From positions 2,976,001 to 3,040,000 of the forward strand of contig NZ_CP016443.1 in the NCBI RefSeq assembly GCF_001742165.1: 64,000 nt of DNA, written 5' to 3'. A program made the position numbers and the translations under genes. The first letter of the stretch is position 1. The number at the start of each line of letters is the position of its first letter. A model generated the notes under the pieces. The model was given only the letters and a program-made list of their open reading frames with translations, was not told where the DNA came from and searched no databases. This DNA is from Burkholderia stabilis (lineage in GTDB: Bacteria > Pseudomonadota > Gammaproteobacteria > Burkholderiales > Burkholderiaceae). Positions 19,187-27,451 of the stretch are shown here, in pieces.

Positions 19187-20806
19187 ATGCGCAAGACCGT
19201 AGCCATCGGTTTTCTCGGCACCGTGCTCGACCAGGGCGGCCGCGCGCCGCGCCGTTACAGCAGATGGCGCCCGACGATTTCGCTGTGTGTGCAGCCGGAG
19301 CTGACGATCGACCGGCTCGAACTGCTGCATCCCGCGAGCTACACGCGTCTCGCCAATCAGGTGCGCGACGATCTCGCGCACCTGTCGCCGCATGTCGACG
19401 TGCGGCTCACGCCGGTCACGATCCACGATCCGTGGGATTTCGAGGAGGTCTACGCAACGCTGCACGACTACGCGCGCGCGTATCCGTTCGACCTCGAACA
19501 CGAGGATTACCTGATCCACATCACGACCGGCACGCACGTCGCGCAGATCTGCTGGTTCCTGCTGGCGGAAGCGCGCTACCTGCCCGCGCGTCTCGTGCAG
19601 ACGGGGCCGCCGCAGCGGACCGACGAGGGGCCGAGCGGGCCGGGCACGGTGTCGGTGATCGACCTGGACCTGTCGCGCTACAACCGGATCGCGAAGCGCT
19701 TCACGCGCGAGCGCGACGAAACTGTGTCGTTCCTGAAGGCCGGCATCGCGACGCGCAATGCGCGCTTCAATGCGCTGATCGAGCAACTCGAGCGCGTGGC
19801 CGTGCGCTCGCGCGCGCCGATGCTGCTGGTCGGGCCGACGGGCGCCGGCAAGTCGTTTCTCGCGAAACGCGTGTACGAGCTGAAGCGCGGCCGCCATCGG
19901 CTCGCCGGGCCGTTCATCGAGATCAACTGCGCGACGCTGCGCGGCGACGCGGCGATGTCGACGCTGTTCGGTCACGTGAAGGGCGCGTTCACGGGTGCGC
20001 AGGCGGCGCGTGCCGGGTTGTTGCGCGCGGCGGACGGCGGCCTGTTGTTTCTCGACGAGATCGGCGAACTCGGGCTCGACGAGCAGGCGATGCTGCTGAA
20101 GGCGATCGAAGAAAAGCGTTTCCTGCCGGTCGGCGCGGACGTCGAGGTGGCCAGCGATTTCGAACTGATCGCGGGCACGCACCGCGACCTGCGGCAGATG
20201 GTGGCGGCCGGCACGTTCCGCGAGGATCTCTACGCGCGGATCAACCTGTGGACCTACGAACTGCCGGGGCTGGCCGAACGCCGCGAGGACATCGAGCCGA
20301 ACCTCGAATTCGAACTCGACCGTTTCGGTCGCGAGCAGGGCGAGCAGGTGCGCTTCAACGTCGAGGCGAAGCGGCGCTATCTTGCGTTCGCGGCGTCGCC
20401 GCGCGCCGCGTGGGCCGGCAATTTCCGCGAGCTGTCGGCATCGGTCACGCGGATGGCGACGCTCGCCGATGCGGGCCGGATTACTGAAGAGCTGGCCGAA
20501 CAGGAAGTCGACCGGCTGACGCGCACGTGGTCGTTGCCGGGCGGTGCGGGTGCGTCGGACGCGTGCGTCGACGCGGTGTTCGGCGAGCGCGCGGCGGAAC
20601 TCGACCTGTTCGATCGCGCGCAGCTCGAACGCGTGCTCGACGTATGCCGCGTGTCGGCGAGCCTGTCGGAAGCCGGGCGCGCGCTGTTCGCGGTATCGCG
20701 GCAGAGCAAGAAGCAGCCAAACGATGCGGACCGGCTGCGCAAGTATCTCGCGCGGTTCGGGCTGGATTGGGACGGGGTGAGGGGCGTGCTCGATGCGGTG
20801 CGGTGA
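19187..20806 (+). CDS. rtcR: RtcR, CARF-domain sigma-54-dependent activator of RNA repair
   Basis: This 539-residue activator has three parts. Residues 1-180 form the RtcR-type CARF ligand-sensing domain (AIGFLGTVLDQGG, DYLIHITTGTHVAQICWFLLAEARYLPARL). Residues 185-430 form a AAA+ domain with Walker A GPTGAGKS (216-223), the sigma-54-contacting GAFTGA (266-271) and Walker B GLLFLDEIGEL. The C-terminus is a short Fis-like DNA-binding region. In characterised systems RtcR is held inactive by its CARF domain until it senses RNA ends from damaged tRNA. It is divergent from the slipin-rtcB-rlaP operon, with the sigma-54 promoter between them. Confidence 0.95.
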   Translation: MRKTVAIGFLGTVLDQGGRAPRRYSRWRPTISLCVQPELTIDRLELLHPASYTRLANQVRDDLAHLSPHVDVRLTPVTIHDPWDFEEVYATLHDYARAYPFDLEHEDYLIHITTGTHVAQICWFLLAEARYLPARLVQTGPPQRTDEGPSGPGTVSVIDLDLSRYNRIAKRFTRERDETVSFLKAGIATRNARFNALIEQLERVAVRSRAPMLLVGPTGAGKSFLAKRVYELKRGRHRLAGPFIEINCATLRGDAAMSTLFGHVKGAFTGAQAARAGLLRAADGGLLFLDEIGELGLDEQAMLLKAIEEKRFLPVGADVEVASDFELIAGTHRDLRQMVAAGTFREDLYARINLWTYELPGLAERREDIEPNLEFELDRFGREQGEQVRFNVEAKRRYLAFAASPRAAWAGNFRELSASVTRMATLADAGRITEELAEQEVDRLTRTWSLPGGAGASDACVDAVFGERAAELDLFDRAQLERVLDVCRVSASLSEAGRALFAVSRQSKKQPNDADRLRKYLARFGLDWDGVRGVLDAVR

Positions 20807-20850
20807 CGGGCGAGTACGGTATCGTGCGCTAAAACTTCAGGAGGGTGGTT

Positions 20851-21369
20851 GTGGTCGTGATTCCTTCGTCGGTCAAATCGCTGTTCGTCGATGCCGGTTG
20901 GCGTGGCGATAACGGTCGCCGTTCGTCGTCCGGTGATGGCGAACATCCAGGGGACGCCATCCTGCGCGAATTCGGCGGGCTGATCGTGGGCGCGGATCTG
21001 CCCGATTCCAGTGGACAAACCTGTGCGCGAATGGGGCTCGCATTTCATGCGCTGGCGCGCAAGGATCGCCAGATCGACGCGTGGGAGCAGGCGCTCGGGA
21101 CGACGATGATCGGTTTCGCCGAAGACGATCTCGGGTACGCCGAGTTTTACGTCGATGCGCAGGGCCGTGTGTTCTCGACCAATTGTGTGGTCGACGGCGT
21201 GTATCTGTGCGGATTCACGTTTGGCGAAGCGGTCGAACGCACGCTGCTCGGGCGCGTCTCGATTCCGCTGTTGCTCGACGACCGGGCAACGATCGCTTAT
21301 TACGGCGAGGTTCTGACGATCGACGATCCGCGCGTGATGACGGTCGATCGACTCCTGGCCCGCACGTAA
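20851..21369 (+). CDS. SUKH-3-like immunity-type protein
   Basis: This 172-residue protein has the N-terminal pattern SVKSLFVDAGWRGDNGR followed by ILREFGGLIVG, the W-x(n)-R...L-x-x-FGGL arrangement of SUKH-3 proteins, which neutralise polymorphic toxins. The rest is alternating beta/alpha (MIGFAEDDLGYAEFYVDAQGRVF, TFGEAVERTLLGR). The GTG at 20851 is chosen because AGGAGG ends seven bases before it; GTGs at 20845 and 20857 are alternatives. No toxin gene adjoins it, so it is an orphan immunity-like gene sitting between rtcR and a SnoaL-like gene. The family call is by pattern only. Confidence 0.65.
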   Translation: MVVIPSSVKSLFVDAGWRGDNGRRSSSGDGEHPGDAILREFGGLIVGADLPDSSGQTCARMGLAFHALARKDRQIDAWEQALGTTMIGFAEDDLGYAEFYVDAQGRVFSTNCVVDGVYLCGFTFGEAVERTLLGRVSIPLLLDDRATIAYYGEVLTIDDPRVMTVDRLLART

Positions 21370-21394
21370 TGCAGCGACGTGTTCCGGTCGTGTT

Positions 21395-21985
21395 TCAATC
21401 GGCCGCCGATGCCGCCGCCTGCCGGAACGGCGCCAGGAATGCCCAGCCCGGCTGCTCGGCCGCGACATCCGCCAGCCCGCGCGCAAACGCGCGCGCCGGC
21501 AGCCACGGATATCCGAACGCCGCATGCAGCGCATCGAGCTTCGTTGCGTCCGGATCGTCGATCGTATCCATCCGCGTGATATGAATGTGCAGCGCGGCGA
21601 TCCGCGTGACGCCCACGCTATCGGGTGCGAACTGCCAGCGGTACGTGCCGTGGCCGATCCGCAGTGCGCCGCTGTCCTTCTGTCGCATCACGACGAGCCA
21701 CGGCATCGCACTGATACCGTGCTCATCGACGGCCGGTTCTACGCAGACGTAATAGGTGCGGCATCGCTCGAACCGCTCGCCGAATTCCTCGACGAGCGTG
21801 CTCGCAATGGCCGCCGCGCCCGTTACGCGCGGCGGGAAATCGATATCGTCGTTCGCGAGCGAGAAGCTCAGCTCGGCATCGGCCGCGAAGCAGTCGGCGA
21901 TCAGCGCGGGCCGGTTCAGGTCCTTGGCGCGCAGATAGCATTCGAGCAGCGCGCGAACCTGCGCGGGATCGAGCGGGAAGGGCAC
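21395..21985 (-). CDS. SnoaL-like / NTF2-fold family protein
   Basis: This 196-residue protein shows the NTF2-like opening helix and strand (LDPAQVRALLECYLRAKDLN, LIADCFAADAELSFSLA), then RVTGAAAIASTLVEEFGERFERCRTYYV and W-LVVMRQKDSGALRIGHGTYRW. Such folds include small hydrolases, isomerases and binding proteins; the substrate is unknown. The start is set by AGGAGG seven bases before the GTG at 21985 (GTG CCC TTC CCG). An upstream ATG at 22018 lacks a ribosome-binding site. It is divergent from the MarR gene, whose promoter lies in between. Confidence 0.72.
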   Translation of the reverse strand: MPFPLDPAQVRALLECYLRAKDLNRPALIADCFAADAELSFSLANDDIDFPPRVTGAAAIASTLVEEFGERFERCRTYYVCVEPAVDEHGISAMPWLVVMRQKDSGALRIGHGTYRWQFAPDSVGVTRIAALHIHITRMDTIDDPDATKLDALHAAFGYPWLPARAFARGLADVAAEQPGWAFLAPFRQAAASAAD

Positions 21986-22061
21986 GGGTGAGCCTCCTGT
22001 ATCGGGTGATCGGGTCATATACGACACGCCGGCGCAGCCGGGGGCGCATGTGCCTTTGCCG

Positions 22062-22085
22062 TATAATTTCGTTTCAAAGCTAAAT
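22062..22085 (+). promoter_or_regulatory. MarR gene -10 box and operator-like AAAGCTAAAT
   Basis: TATAAT at 22062-22067 is a perfect -10 hexamer. AAAGCTAAAT at 22076-22085 lies at the expected transcription start. The same decamer occurs twice in tandem at 24083-24108 before the flavin-reductase/monooxygenase operon. I infer autoregulation by the MarR protein. Confidence 0.55.
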
Positions 22086-22113
22086 TCGCATGACTGCACG
22101 GAGCGTCGACGTC

Positions 22114-22656
22114 ATGGCCAAGCAGCAAGAGGAGTTCGTTCTGACCATTACCAACCCGGCCTGCCTGATCGACGGCACGGACACGGAATTCCGGCACCTG
22201 ATCAACGGGCTGCTGCCGTTCGCGGCCCGGCTGCTGTCGGTGCGTGACGGCTTCGGCTCGCTGGTCGGCCTCACCGGCATCCAGTATTCGCTGCTCGTAT
22301 CGGTCGCGCATCTGTCGCATGACGACGTCGTGACCGTCAACCGCCTCGCCGATCACCTGCACCTGAGCGGCGCATTCGTCACGATCGAGACCGGCAAGCT
22401 GAAGAAGCTGGGCCTGATCGACAAGCGTTCGGACCCCGACGACAAGCGCAAGATGCGGCTCACGGTCACGACGGCCGGCTCCAAGCTGCTGAAAGCGCTC
22501 GCCGAAACGCAGCAGCGCATCAACAACGTGCTGTTCGAAGGCGTGACGAAAACCGAATTCAAGGCGCTGTGCTCGGTGATCGACCGCCTCGTCACCAACG
22601 GCGATCGCGCGACGCTCGATCTCGCACACATGATCGCGCGCCAGGAAAAAGGCTGA
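22114..22656 (+). CDS. MarR family transcriptional regulator
   Basis: This 180-residue MarR-type winged-helix regulator has helical dimerisation ends and a central HTH (VNRLADHLHLSGAFVTIETGKLKKLGLIDKRSDPDDKRKMRLTVT), whose wing DPDDKRKMR is characteristic. The ATG at 22114 follows GGAG and leaves room for the TATAAT promoter and operator upstream. An ATG at 22090 lies too close to the predicted transcription start. The operator-like decamer in front of this gene recurs before the monooxygenase operon at 24168, so an aromatic-compound-responsive repressor of that operon is likely, by inference. Confidence 0.85.
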   Translation: MAKQQEEFVLTITNPACLIDGTDTEFRHLINGLLPFAARLLSVRDGFGSLVGLTGIQYSLLVSVAHLSHDDVVTVNRLADHLHLSGAFVTIETGKLKKLGLIDKRSDPDDKRKMRLTVTTAGSKLLKALAETQQRINNVLFEGVTKTEFKALCSVIDRLVTNGDRATLDLAHMIARQEKG

Positions 22657-22681
22657 CGCGCTTCGGCCGCCTCGGCCACGC

Positions 22682-23893
22682 TCAGTGCGCGGCCCACTCG
22701 ATCGTATTCAGGTCGACCCCTTCCAGATGCATGTCCCACAGCGGGCTCAGCTCGCGCAGCTTGCCGACCGTGTCGCGCACCTGCGCGATCACGCTGTCGA
22801 CTTCGGCCTCGGTCGTGAACCGGCCGAGCGTGAAGCGGATCGAGCTGTGCGCGAGCTCGTCGCTGCGGCCGAGCGCGCGCAGCACGTACGACGGCTCCAG
22901 CGACGCCGACGTGCACGCGGAGCCTGACGACACAGCGACGCCCTTGATCCCCATGATCAGCGATTCGCCTTCGACGAAATTGAAGCTGACGTTCAGGTTG
23001 TGCGGAATCCGGCGCGTAAGGTCGCCGTTCACGTAAACCTCGTCGAGCGTCGACAGGCCGGCCAGCAGCCGGTCGCGCAACGCGCCAACGCGGCGGCTTT
23101 CTTCCTCCATCTCTTCCTTCGCGAGCCTGAACGCTTCGCCCATCCCGACGATCTGGTGCGTCGGCAGCGTACCCGAGCGCATCCCGCGTTCATGGCCGCC
23201 GCCGTGCATCTGCGCTTCGATGCGCACGCGCGGCTTGCGGCGCACGTACAGCGCGCCGATCCCCTTCGGGCCGTAGACCTTGTGCGCGGTCACCGTCAGC
23301 AGGTCGACATTCAACGCGTTCACGTCGACCGGAATCTTGCCGGCCGCCTGCACCGCATCGCAGTGAAACACGATGCCGCGCGCGCGGCACAGCGCGCCGA
23401 TCTCGGCCACCGGCTGGATCACGCCCGTCTCGTTGTTCGCCAGCATCACCGACACGAGAATCGTGTCGGCGCGCAGCGCCTGCCGCACCGCGTCGAGATC
23501 GAGCAGGCCGTCTTCCCGCACGTCGAGATACGTGACGTCGAAGCCCTGGCGTTCGAGTTCGCGGCAGGTATCGAGCACGGCCTTGTGCTCGGTCTTCACC
23601 GTGACGAGGTGCTTGCCCTTGCCTTGATAGAAGTGCGCGGCGCCCTTGATCGCGAGGTTGTTGCCTTCGGTCGCGCCGGAGGTCCACACGATCTCGCGCG
23701 GATCGGCGCCGAGCAGCGCGGCGACGTGCGCGCGCGCTTCCTCCACGGCCTGCTCGGCCTCCCAGCCGTACGCGTGGCTGCGCGAAGCAGGGTTGCCGAA
23801 TTGCTCATGCAGGAACGGCACCATTTTGTCGACCACGCGCGGATCGACGGGCGTCGTCGCGCTGTAGTCCATGTAGATCGGACGGGATTGCAT
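22682..23893 (-). CDS. IscS-like class I cysteine desulfurase (solitary)
   Basis: This 403-residue PLP enzyme removes sulfur from cysteine. It starts [20 protein letters not shown]. The marks are [17 protein letters not shown]-type [13 protein letters not shown]179 in [13 protein letters not shown] lysine K205 in [16 protein letters not shown], and the active-site loop cysteine in [17 protein letters not shown] near residue 325. Length and loop match IscS/NifS class I. It is not in an isc operon: no iscU, iscA or hscBA is nearby, so it is a paralogue. It sits between a MarR regulator and a flavin-dependent monooxygenase operon. Its sulfur acceptor is unknown. Confidence 0.9.
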   Translation of the reverse strand: MQSRPIYMDYSATTPVDPRVVDKMVPFLHEQFGNPASRSHAYGWEAEQAVEEARAHVAALLGADPREIVWTSGATEGNNLAIKGAAHFYQGKGKHLVTVKTEHKAVLDTCRELERQGFDVTYLDVREDGLLDLDAVRQALRADTILVSVMLANNETGVIQPVAEIGALCRARGIVFHCDAVQAAGKIPVDVNALNVDLLTVTAHKVYGPKGIGALYVRRKPRVRIEAQMHGGGHERGMRSGTLPTHQIVGMGEAFRLAKEEMEEESRRVGALRDRLLAGLSTLDEVYVNGDLTRRIPHNLNVSFNFVEGESLIMGIKGVAVSSGSACTSASLEPSYVLRALGRSDELAHSSIRFTLGRFTTEAEVDSVIAQVRDTVGKLRELSPLWDMHLEGVDLNTIEWAAH

Positions 23894-24082
23894 CGAAAAG
23901 GCTCCGGAAAGCGGTGTCTCTCGCGGTGCGCGAAAGCCCGGGGAATACGGTGGTCGCAGTGTACGTGGACATTCGCGAGCGTCACGCAACATCCATCCCG
24001 CCAGTATGGTTGTCTTTTAAACAAAGCTTTCAAGATCAGGGTTTACGACAGCTTGAACCGGACTTTGTGTTTACATTTAATA

Positions 24083-24108
24083 AAAGCTAAATAACAAAGC
24101 TAAATAAC
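24083..24108. repeat. Tandem 13-bp operator-like repeat before the monooxygenase operon
   Basis: AAAGCTAAATAAC occurs twice head to tail (24083-24095, 24096-24108), 60 bases before the flavin reductase start. The core AAAGCTAAAT also lies at the MarR gene promoter. The flanks are strikingly AT-rich compared with the rest of the window. Confidence 0.7.
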
Positions 24109-24167
24109 GGTGCTTTGTTGGGCCGGATTCCGCAGCGGAACCGGAGACGCAACCCAAGGAGGACGAG

Positions 24168-24695
24168 ATGAGCGAAAACCAGGCCGGAACCGTTGCGGGC
24201 GCCGACGAGCAGCGGCGCTTTCGCACCGCGCTGTCGATGTTTGCGACGGGCGTCGCGGTGATTACCGCACCGCGGAAGCAGGGGATGCCGGTGGGCATCA
24301 CGGTCGCGTCGTTCAATTCGGTGTCGCTGGACCCGCCGCTGATCCTGTTCTCGGTCGACCGCCGCAGCCTGAGCCTCGGCGACCTGGCCGGTGCGGGCGG
24401 CTACGCGGTCAACGTGCTCGACGAGACGCAGCAGCACCTGTCGAACTGCTTCGCAAAGGCGAACGGCGACAAGTGGGGCTGGCGCACCGGCGCGACGGAC
24501 GACGACGGCGCGGTACTGCTGCCGGACGCGCTCGCGACGTTCGAATGCGAACCCTATGCGCAATACGACGGCGGCGACCACGTGATCTTCGTCGGCCGCG
24601 TGACGCGGCACCGCGCGCGCTCGGAAGGGCGTCCGCTGATCTTCTTCGGCGGCCGCTACCGCACGCTCGACGGCGTGCACGCGCCGTCCGCATGA
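24168..24695 (+). CDS. Flavin reductase (HpaC/ActVB-like) of a two-component monooxygenase
   Basis: This 175-residue flavin reductase-like protein uses NAD(P)H to make free reduced flavin for a partner oxygenase. Family marks are FRTALSMFATGVAVITA, GITVASFNSVSLDPPLILFSV, AVNVLDETQQHLSNCFAK and the C-terminal GRVTRHRARSEGRPLIFFGGRYRTL. AAGGAGGACGAG just before the ATG is a near-perfect ribosome-binding site. It is the first gene of a four-gene operon with the HpaB-like oxygenase, 36 bases upstream of it. It is probably controlled by the nearby MarR protein. Confidence 0.9.
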   Translation: MSENQAGTVAGADEQRRFRTALSMFATGVAVITAPRKQGMPVGITVASFNSVSLDPPLILFSVDRRSLSLGDLAGAGGYAVNVLDETQQHLSNCFAKANGDKWGWRTGATDDDGAVLLPDALATFECEPYAQYDGGDHVIFVGRVTRHRARSEGRPLIFFGGRYRTLDGVHAPSA

Positions 24696-24731
24696 ACGCA
24701 ACCCACGATTCATTCCACCCAGGAGGACATC

Positions 24732-26210
24732 ATGATCAAGAACGGGACTCAGCACATCGCGTCGCTGCGTGACGGGCGGCAAGTCTATCTCGACGGCCAG
24801 CCGGTCGGCGACGTGACCGCGCACGCGGCATTCCGCAATTCGATCCGCAGCTACGCGAGCCTGTACGACTACCAGGCGCGTGACGAGAACGTGGAGAAGA
24901 TGACGTTCGTGTCGCCCGATTCGGGCAACCGCGTCAGCCGGATCTGGCAATTGCCGACGTCCTACGACGAACTCGTCGAGCGCCGTGCCGCGCTGGAAGC
25001 ATGGTCGGAGCTGCATTACGGCTTCATGGGCCGCTCGCCCGACCACGTCGCGTCGTGCCTGGCCGGCATGTATATGGGCGCCGACGTGTTCGAGCAATAC
25101 GATCCGGCCCGCGCGGGTGCGTTGCGCGACTACTTCCGCTATGCGCGCGACAACGATTTGTTCCTGACCTACGTGATCGTGAATCCGCAGGCGAACCAGT
25201 CGAAGGCCGCGCACGAGCAGGAAGACAAGTACCTCGCGGTCGGCATCGTCGATCAGGATGCCGAAGGCATCACGGTGCGCGGCGCGAAGATGCTCGCGAC
25301 GAGCGGGATCATGGCGAACGAGGTGTTCTGCAGCTGTATTCAGCCGTTGCGCGAAGGCGACGAGATGTATGCGCTGTCGTTCGCGGTGCCGATGAACGCG
25401 AAGGGCATGAAGATCATGTCGCGCAAGTCGTATGAGGCGAACGCGACGTCGGTGTTCGACAACCCGCTGTCGAGCCGCTTCGACGAGAACGACGCGGTGC
25501 TGTATTTCGACGACGTGAAGGTGCCGTGGGAGCGGATCTTCGTCGCCGGCAACACGGCGATGTGCGCAAAGCAGTTCCATGCGACGCCTGCGCACGTGTA
25601 CCAGAACTATCAATGCCAGGTGCGCCTGATGACGAAGCTGCGCTTCCTCGTCGGGCTCGGCCTGAAGATCTCGGAAGTCAACGGCACGAACGCGTTCCCG
25701 CAGGTGCGCGAGACGCTGGGTCAGCTCGCAGCCGAAGCGTCGATGGTCGAGGCGTGGGTCTACGGGATGGAAGCGAAGGGCACGATCGTCAACGGCTTCT
25801 ACGTGCCGGATCGCAACATGCTGTACGGCTCGCAGGTCGTCACGCAGCAGCTTTATTCGAAGGTGCTCAACACGCTGCGCGAGCTTGCCGGCGGCGGAAT
25901 GATCATGCTGCCGTCCAGCGTGCGCGATTTCGAGAACCCCGACCTGCTGCGCATCATCGAGAAGACGCAGAAGTCGCCGGTGTGTTCGTCGGAGGAGCGC
26001 GTGAAGTTCTTCAAGCTCGCATGGGACGCGGTCGGCTCCGAGTTCGCATCGCGCCACAACCAGTACGAGCTGTTCTACGCCGGCGCGTCGTTCGTCACGA
26101 AAGGCCATGCGTACCGCACGTACGACTGGCAGCGCGCATCGCATCTGGTCGATTCGATGCTCGGCAGCTATTCGCTGAATCAGGAACTGTCGACGCCGCG
26201 CGCCGCGTGA
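24732..26210 (+). CDS. 4-hydroxyphenylacetate 3-hydroxylase (HpaB) family flavin-dependent monooxygenase
   Basis: This 492-residue large oxygenase component of the HpaB/PvcC family uses FADH2 from the reductase to hydroxylate a phenolic ring at the ortho position. Visible blocks are RDGRQVYLDGQPVGDVTAHAAFRNSIRSYASLYDYQ (N-terminal domain), TYVIVNPQANQSK, GARMLATSG-type VRGAKMLATSGIMANEVF, DDVKVPWERIFVAGN, and the C-terminal helical domain with LRELAGGGMIMLPSS. AGGAGG precedes the start. The real substrate is unknown: the rest of the homoprotocatechuate pathway genes are not nearby, so the hpaB symbol is withheld. Confidence 0.88.
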   Translation: MIKNGTQHIASLRDGRQVYLDGQPVGDVTAHAAFRNSIRSYASLYDYQARDENVEKMTFVSPDSGNRVSRIWQLPTSYDELVERRAALEAWSELHYGFMGRSPDHVASCLAGMYMGADVFEQYDPARAGALRDYFRYARDNDLFLTYVIVNPQANQSKAAHEQEDKYLAVGIVDQDAEGITVRGAKMLATSGIMANEVFCSCIQPLREGDEMYALSFAVPMNAKGMKIMSRKSYEANATSVFDNPLSSRFDENDAVLYFDDVKVPWERIFVAGNTAMCAKQFHATPAHVYQNYQCQVRLMTKLRFLVGLGLKISEVNGTNAFPQVRETLGQLAAEASMVEAWVYGMEAKGTIVNGFYVPDRNMLYGSQVVTQQLYSKVLNTLRELAGGGMIMLPSSVRDFENPDLLRIIEKTQKSPVCSSEERVKFFKLAWDAVGSEFASRHNQYELFYAGASFVTKGHAYRTYDWQRASHLVDSMLGSYSLNQELSTPRAA

Positions 26211-26255
26211 TACGCCGCGCCCGACTTCACCCGCTATCGCAACCAGGAGAGACAG

Positions 26256-26642
26256 ATGGCCATCAACAAGCTTCACGACGAATTCCATACGCTGGACATG
26301 CAGCGCGACTGGCAACTGCCGGAAGGCTATGACCCGGCATCCGGCGCGCAGGAACTGATCCTGTCCGGCGCGCTCGACACCGAGCGCAAGCGCGGCAGCC
26401 GCACGCGATTGCTGCGCCTGCCGGCCGGGCTGCACACGAAGAAGCCGTTCGTGCACGACTACTGGGAAGAGGTGTTTCTGGTCGAAGGCGACCTGACCGT
26501 CGGCAACGACGAGCACGGCAACGGCGGCACGCCGTTCAAGGGCTACACGTATGCGGTGCGTCCGCCCGGCGCGTGGCACGGCCCGTTCAAGTCGAACGGC
26601 GGCTGCGTGCTGCTCGAGATCCACTACTACGACCCGGCCTGA
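26256..26642 (+). CDS. Cupin domain protein in the monooxygenase operon
   Basis: This 128-residue single-domain cupin has HTKKPFVHDYWEEVFLVEGDLTVG, which supplies the first metal-binding motif, and PPGAWHGPF, which carries the second-motif histidine. It therefore probably binds a metal. It is preceded by AGGAGAG and lies 46 bases after the oxygenase gene. Cupins in aromatic operons act as dioxygenases, hydrolases or isomerases. A role in processing the hydroxylated product, possibly ring cleavage, is inference. Confidence 0.82.
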   Translation: MAINKLHDEFHTLDMQRDWQLPEGYDPASGAQELILSGALDTERKRGSRTRLLRLPAGLHTKKPFVHDYWEEVFLVEGDLTVGNDEHGNGGTPFKGYTYAVRPPGAWHGPFKSNGGCVLLEIHYYDPA

Positions 26643-26712
26643 GCCCGGCCCCTTCACGACATATCGCGGGCAGCGCCGCACATCGCGCGCTGCCTGCCAC
26701 GAGGAGCATTCG

Positions 26713-27402
26713 ATGAAAACCATCACGTTCGCGATCGACGGTCGCGACGGCCGCACCGAGCGCGCGATCGCGATCGACACGCTCGTGATCGCGGGCTGGA
26801 CCGGCCGCGACACGGTCGCCATGGAGAAGCACATCCGCGAGCTGGAGGAACTCGGCGTGAAGCGCCCGGCGGCGACGCCCGTGTTCTATCGCGTTGCGGC
26901 CGATCGCCTCGATCCGTCGCCTGCGATCCAGGTGTCGGGCGGGCAGAGCAGCGGCGAAGCGGAATTCGTGCTGGTGCGCGACGGCGGCGAGACCTTCGTC
27001 GGCATCGCGTCGGACCACACCGACCGCGAAGTCGAGACTTACGGGATCACCGTGTCGAAGCAGATGTGCGGCAAGCCGTGCGCGAACACGCTGTGGAAGT
27101 TCGACGACGTGGCCGGCCACTGGGATCAGCTCGTGCTGCGCGCGTATGCGACGATCGGCGGCGAGCGCGTGTTGTATCAGGAAGGCAAGGTGACCGCGAT
27201 GCGCGCGCCGGACGATCTGCTCGCGCAGTTCGCGCGCCACGACGGCCGCTTCGTCGACGGCACCGCGATGCTGTGCGGCACGCTCGCGGCGATCGGCGGT
27301 ATCCGGCCGGCCGAGCGCTTCGAGGTCGAGCTGGAAGATCCGGTGCTGGGTCGCACGATCCGCCATGCGTATGCGGTCGATACGCTGCCCGTCGCGGGCT
27401 GA
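26713..27402 (+). CDS. DUF2848 family protein (possibly FAH-like fold)
   Basis: This 229-residue protein of the DUF2848 family starts MKTITFAIDGRDGRTERAIA. Conserved stretches include LVIAGWTGRDTVAMEKHIRELEELGV, PAATPVFYRVAADRL, and SGEAEFVL followed by TDREVETYGI and SKQMCGKPCANTLWKF. The SGExEFVL and TDREVE patterns recall the metal-binding acidic residues of fumarylacetoacetate-hydrolase-type enzymes, so it could hydrolyse a ring-cleavage product; this is inference. GAGGAG precedes the ATG. It is the last gene of the operon beginning at 24168. Confidence 0.8.
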   Translation: MKTITFAIDGRDGRTERAIAIDTLVIAGWTGRDTVAMEKHIRELEELGVKRPAATPVFYRVAADRLDPSPAIQVSGGQSSGEAEFVLVRDGGETFVGIASDHTDREVETYGITVSKQMCGKPCANTLWKFDDVAGHWDQLVLRAYATIGGERVLYQEGKVTAMRAPDDLLAQFARHDGRFVDGTAMLCGTLAAIGGIRPAERFEVELEDPVLGRTIRHAYAVDTLPVAG

Positions 27403-27451
27403 TGCACTCAGGCGCGGCAGATCGCGATGATCTCCGCGCCCGTTGCACGCG

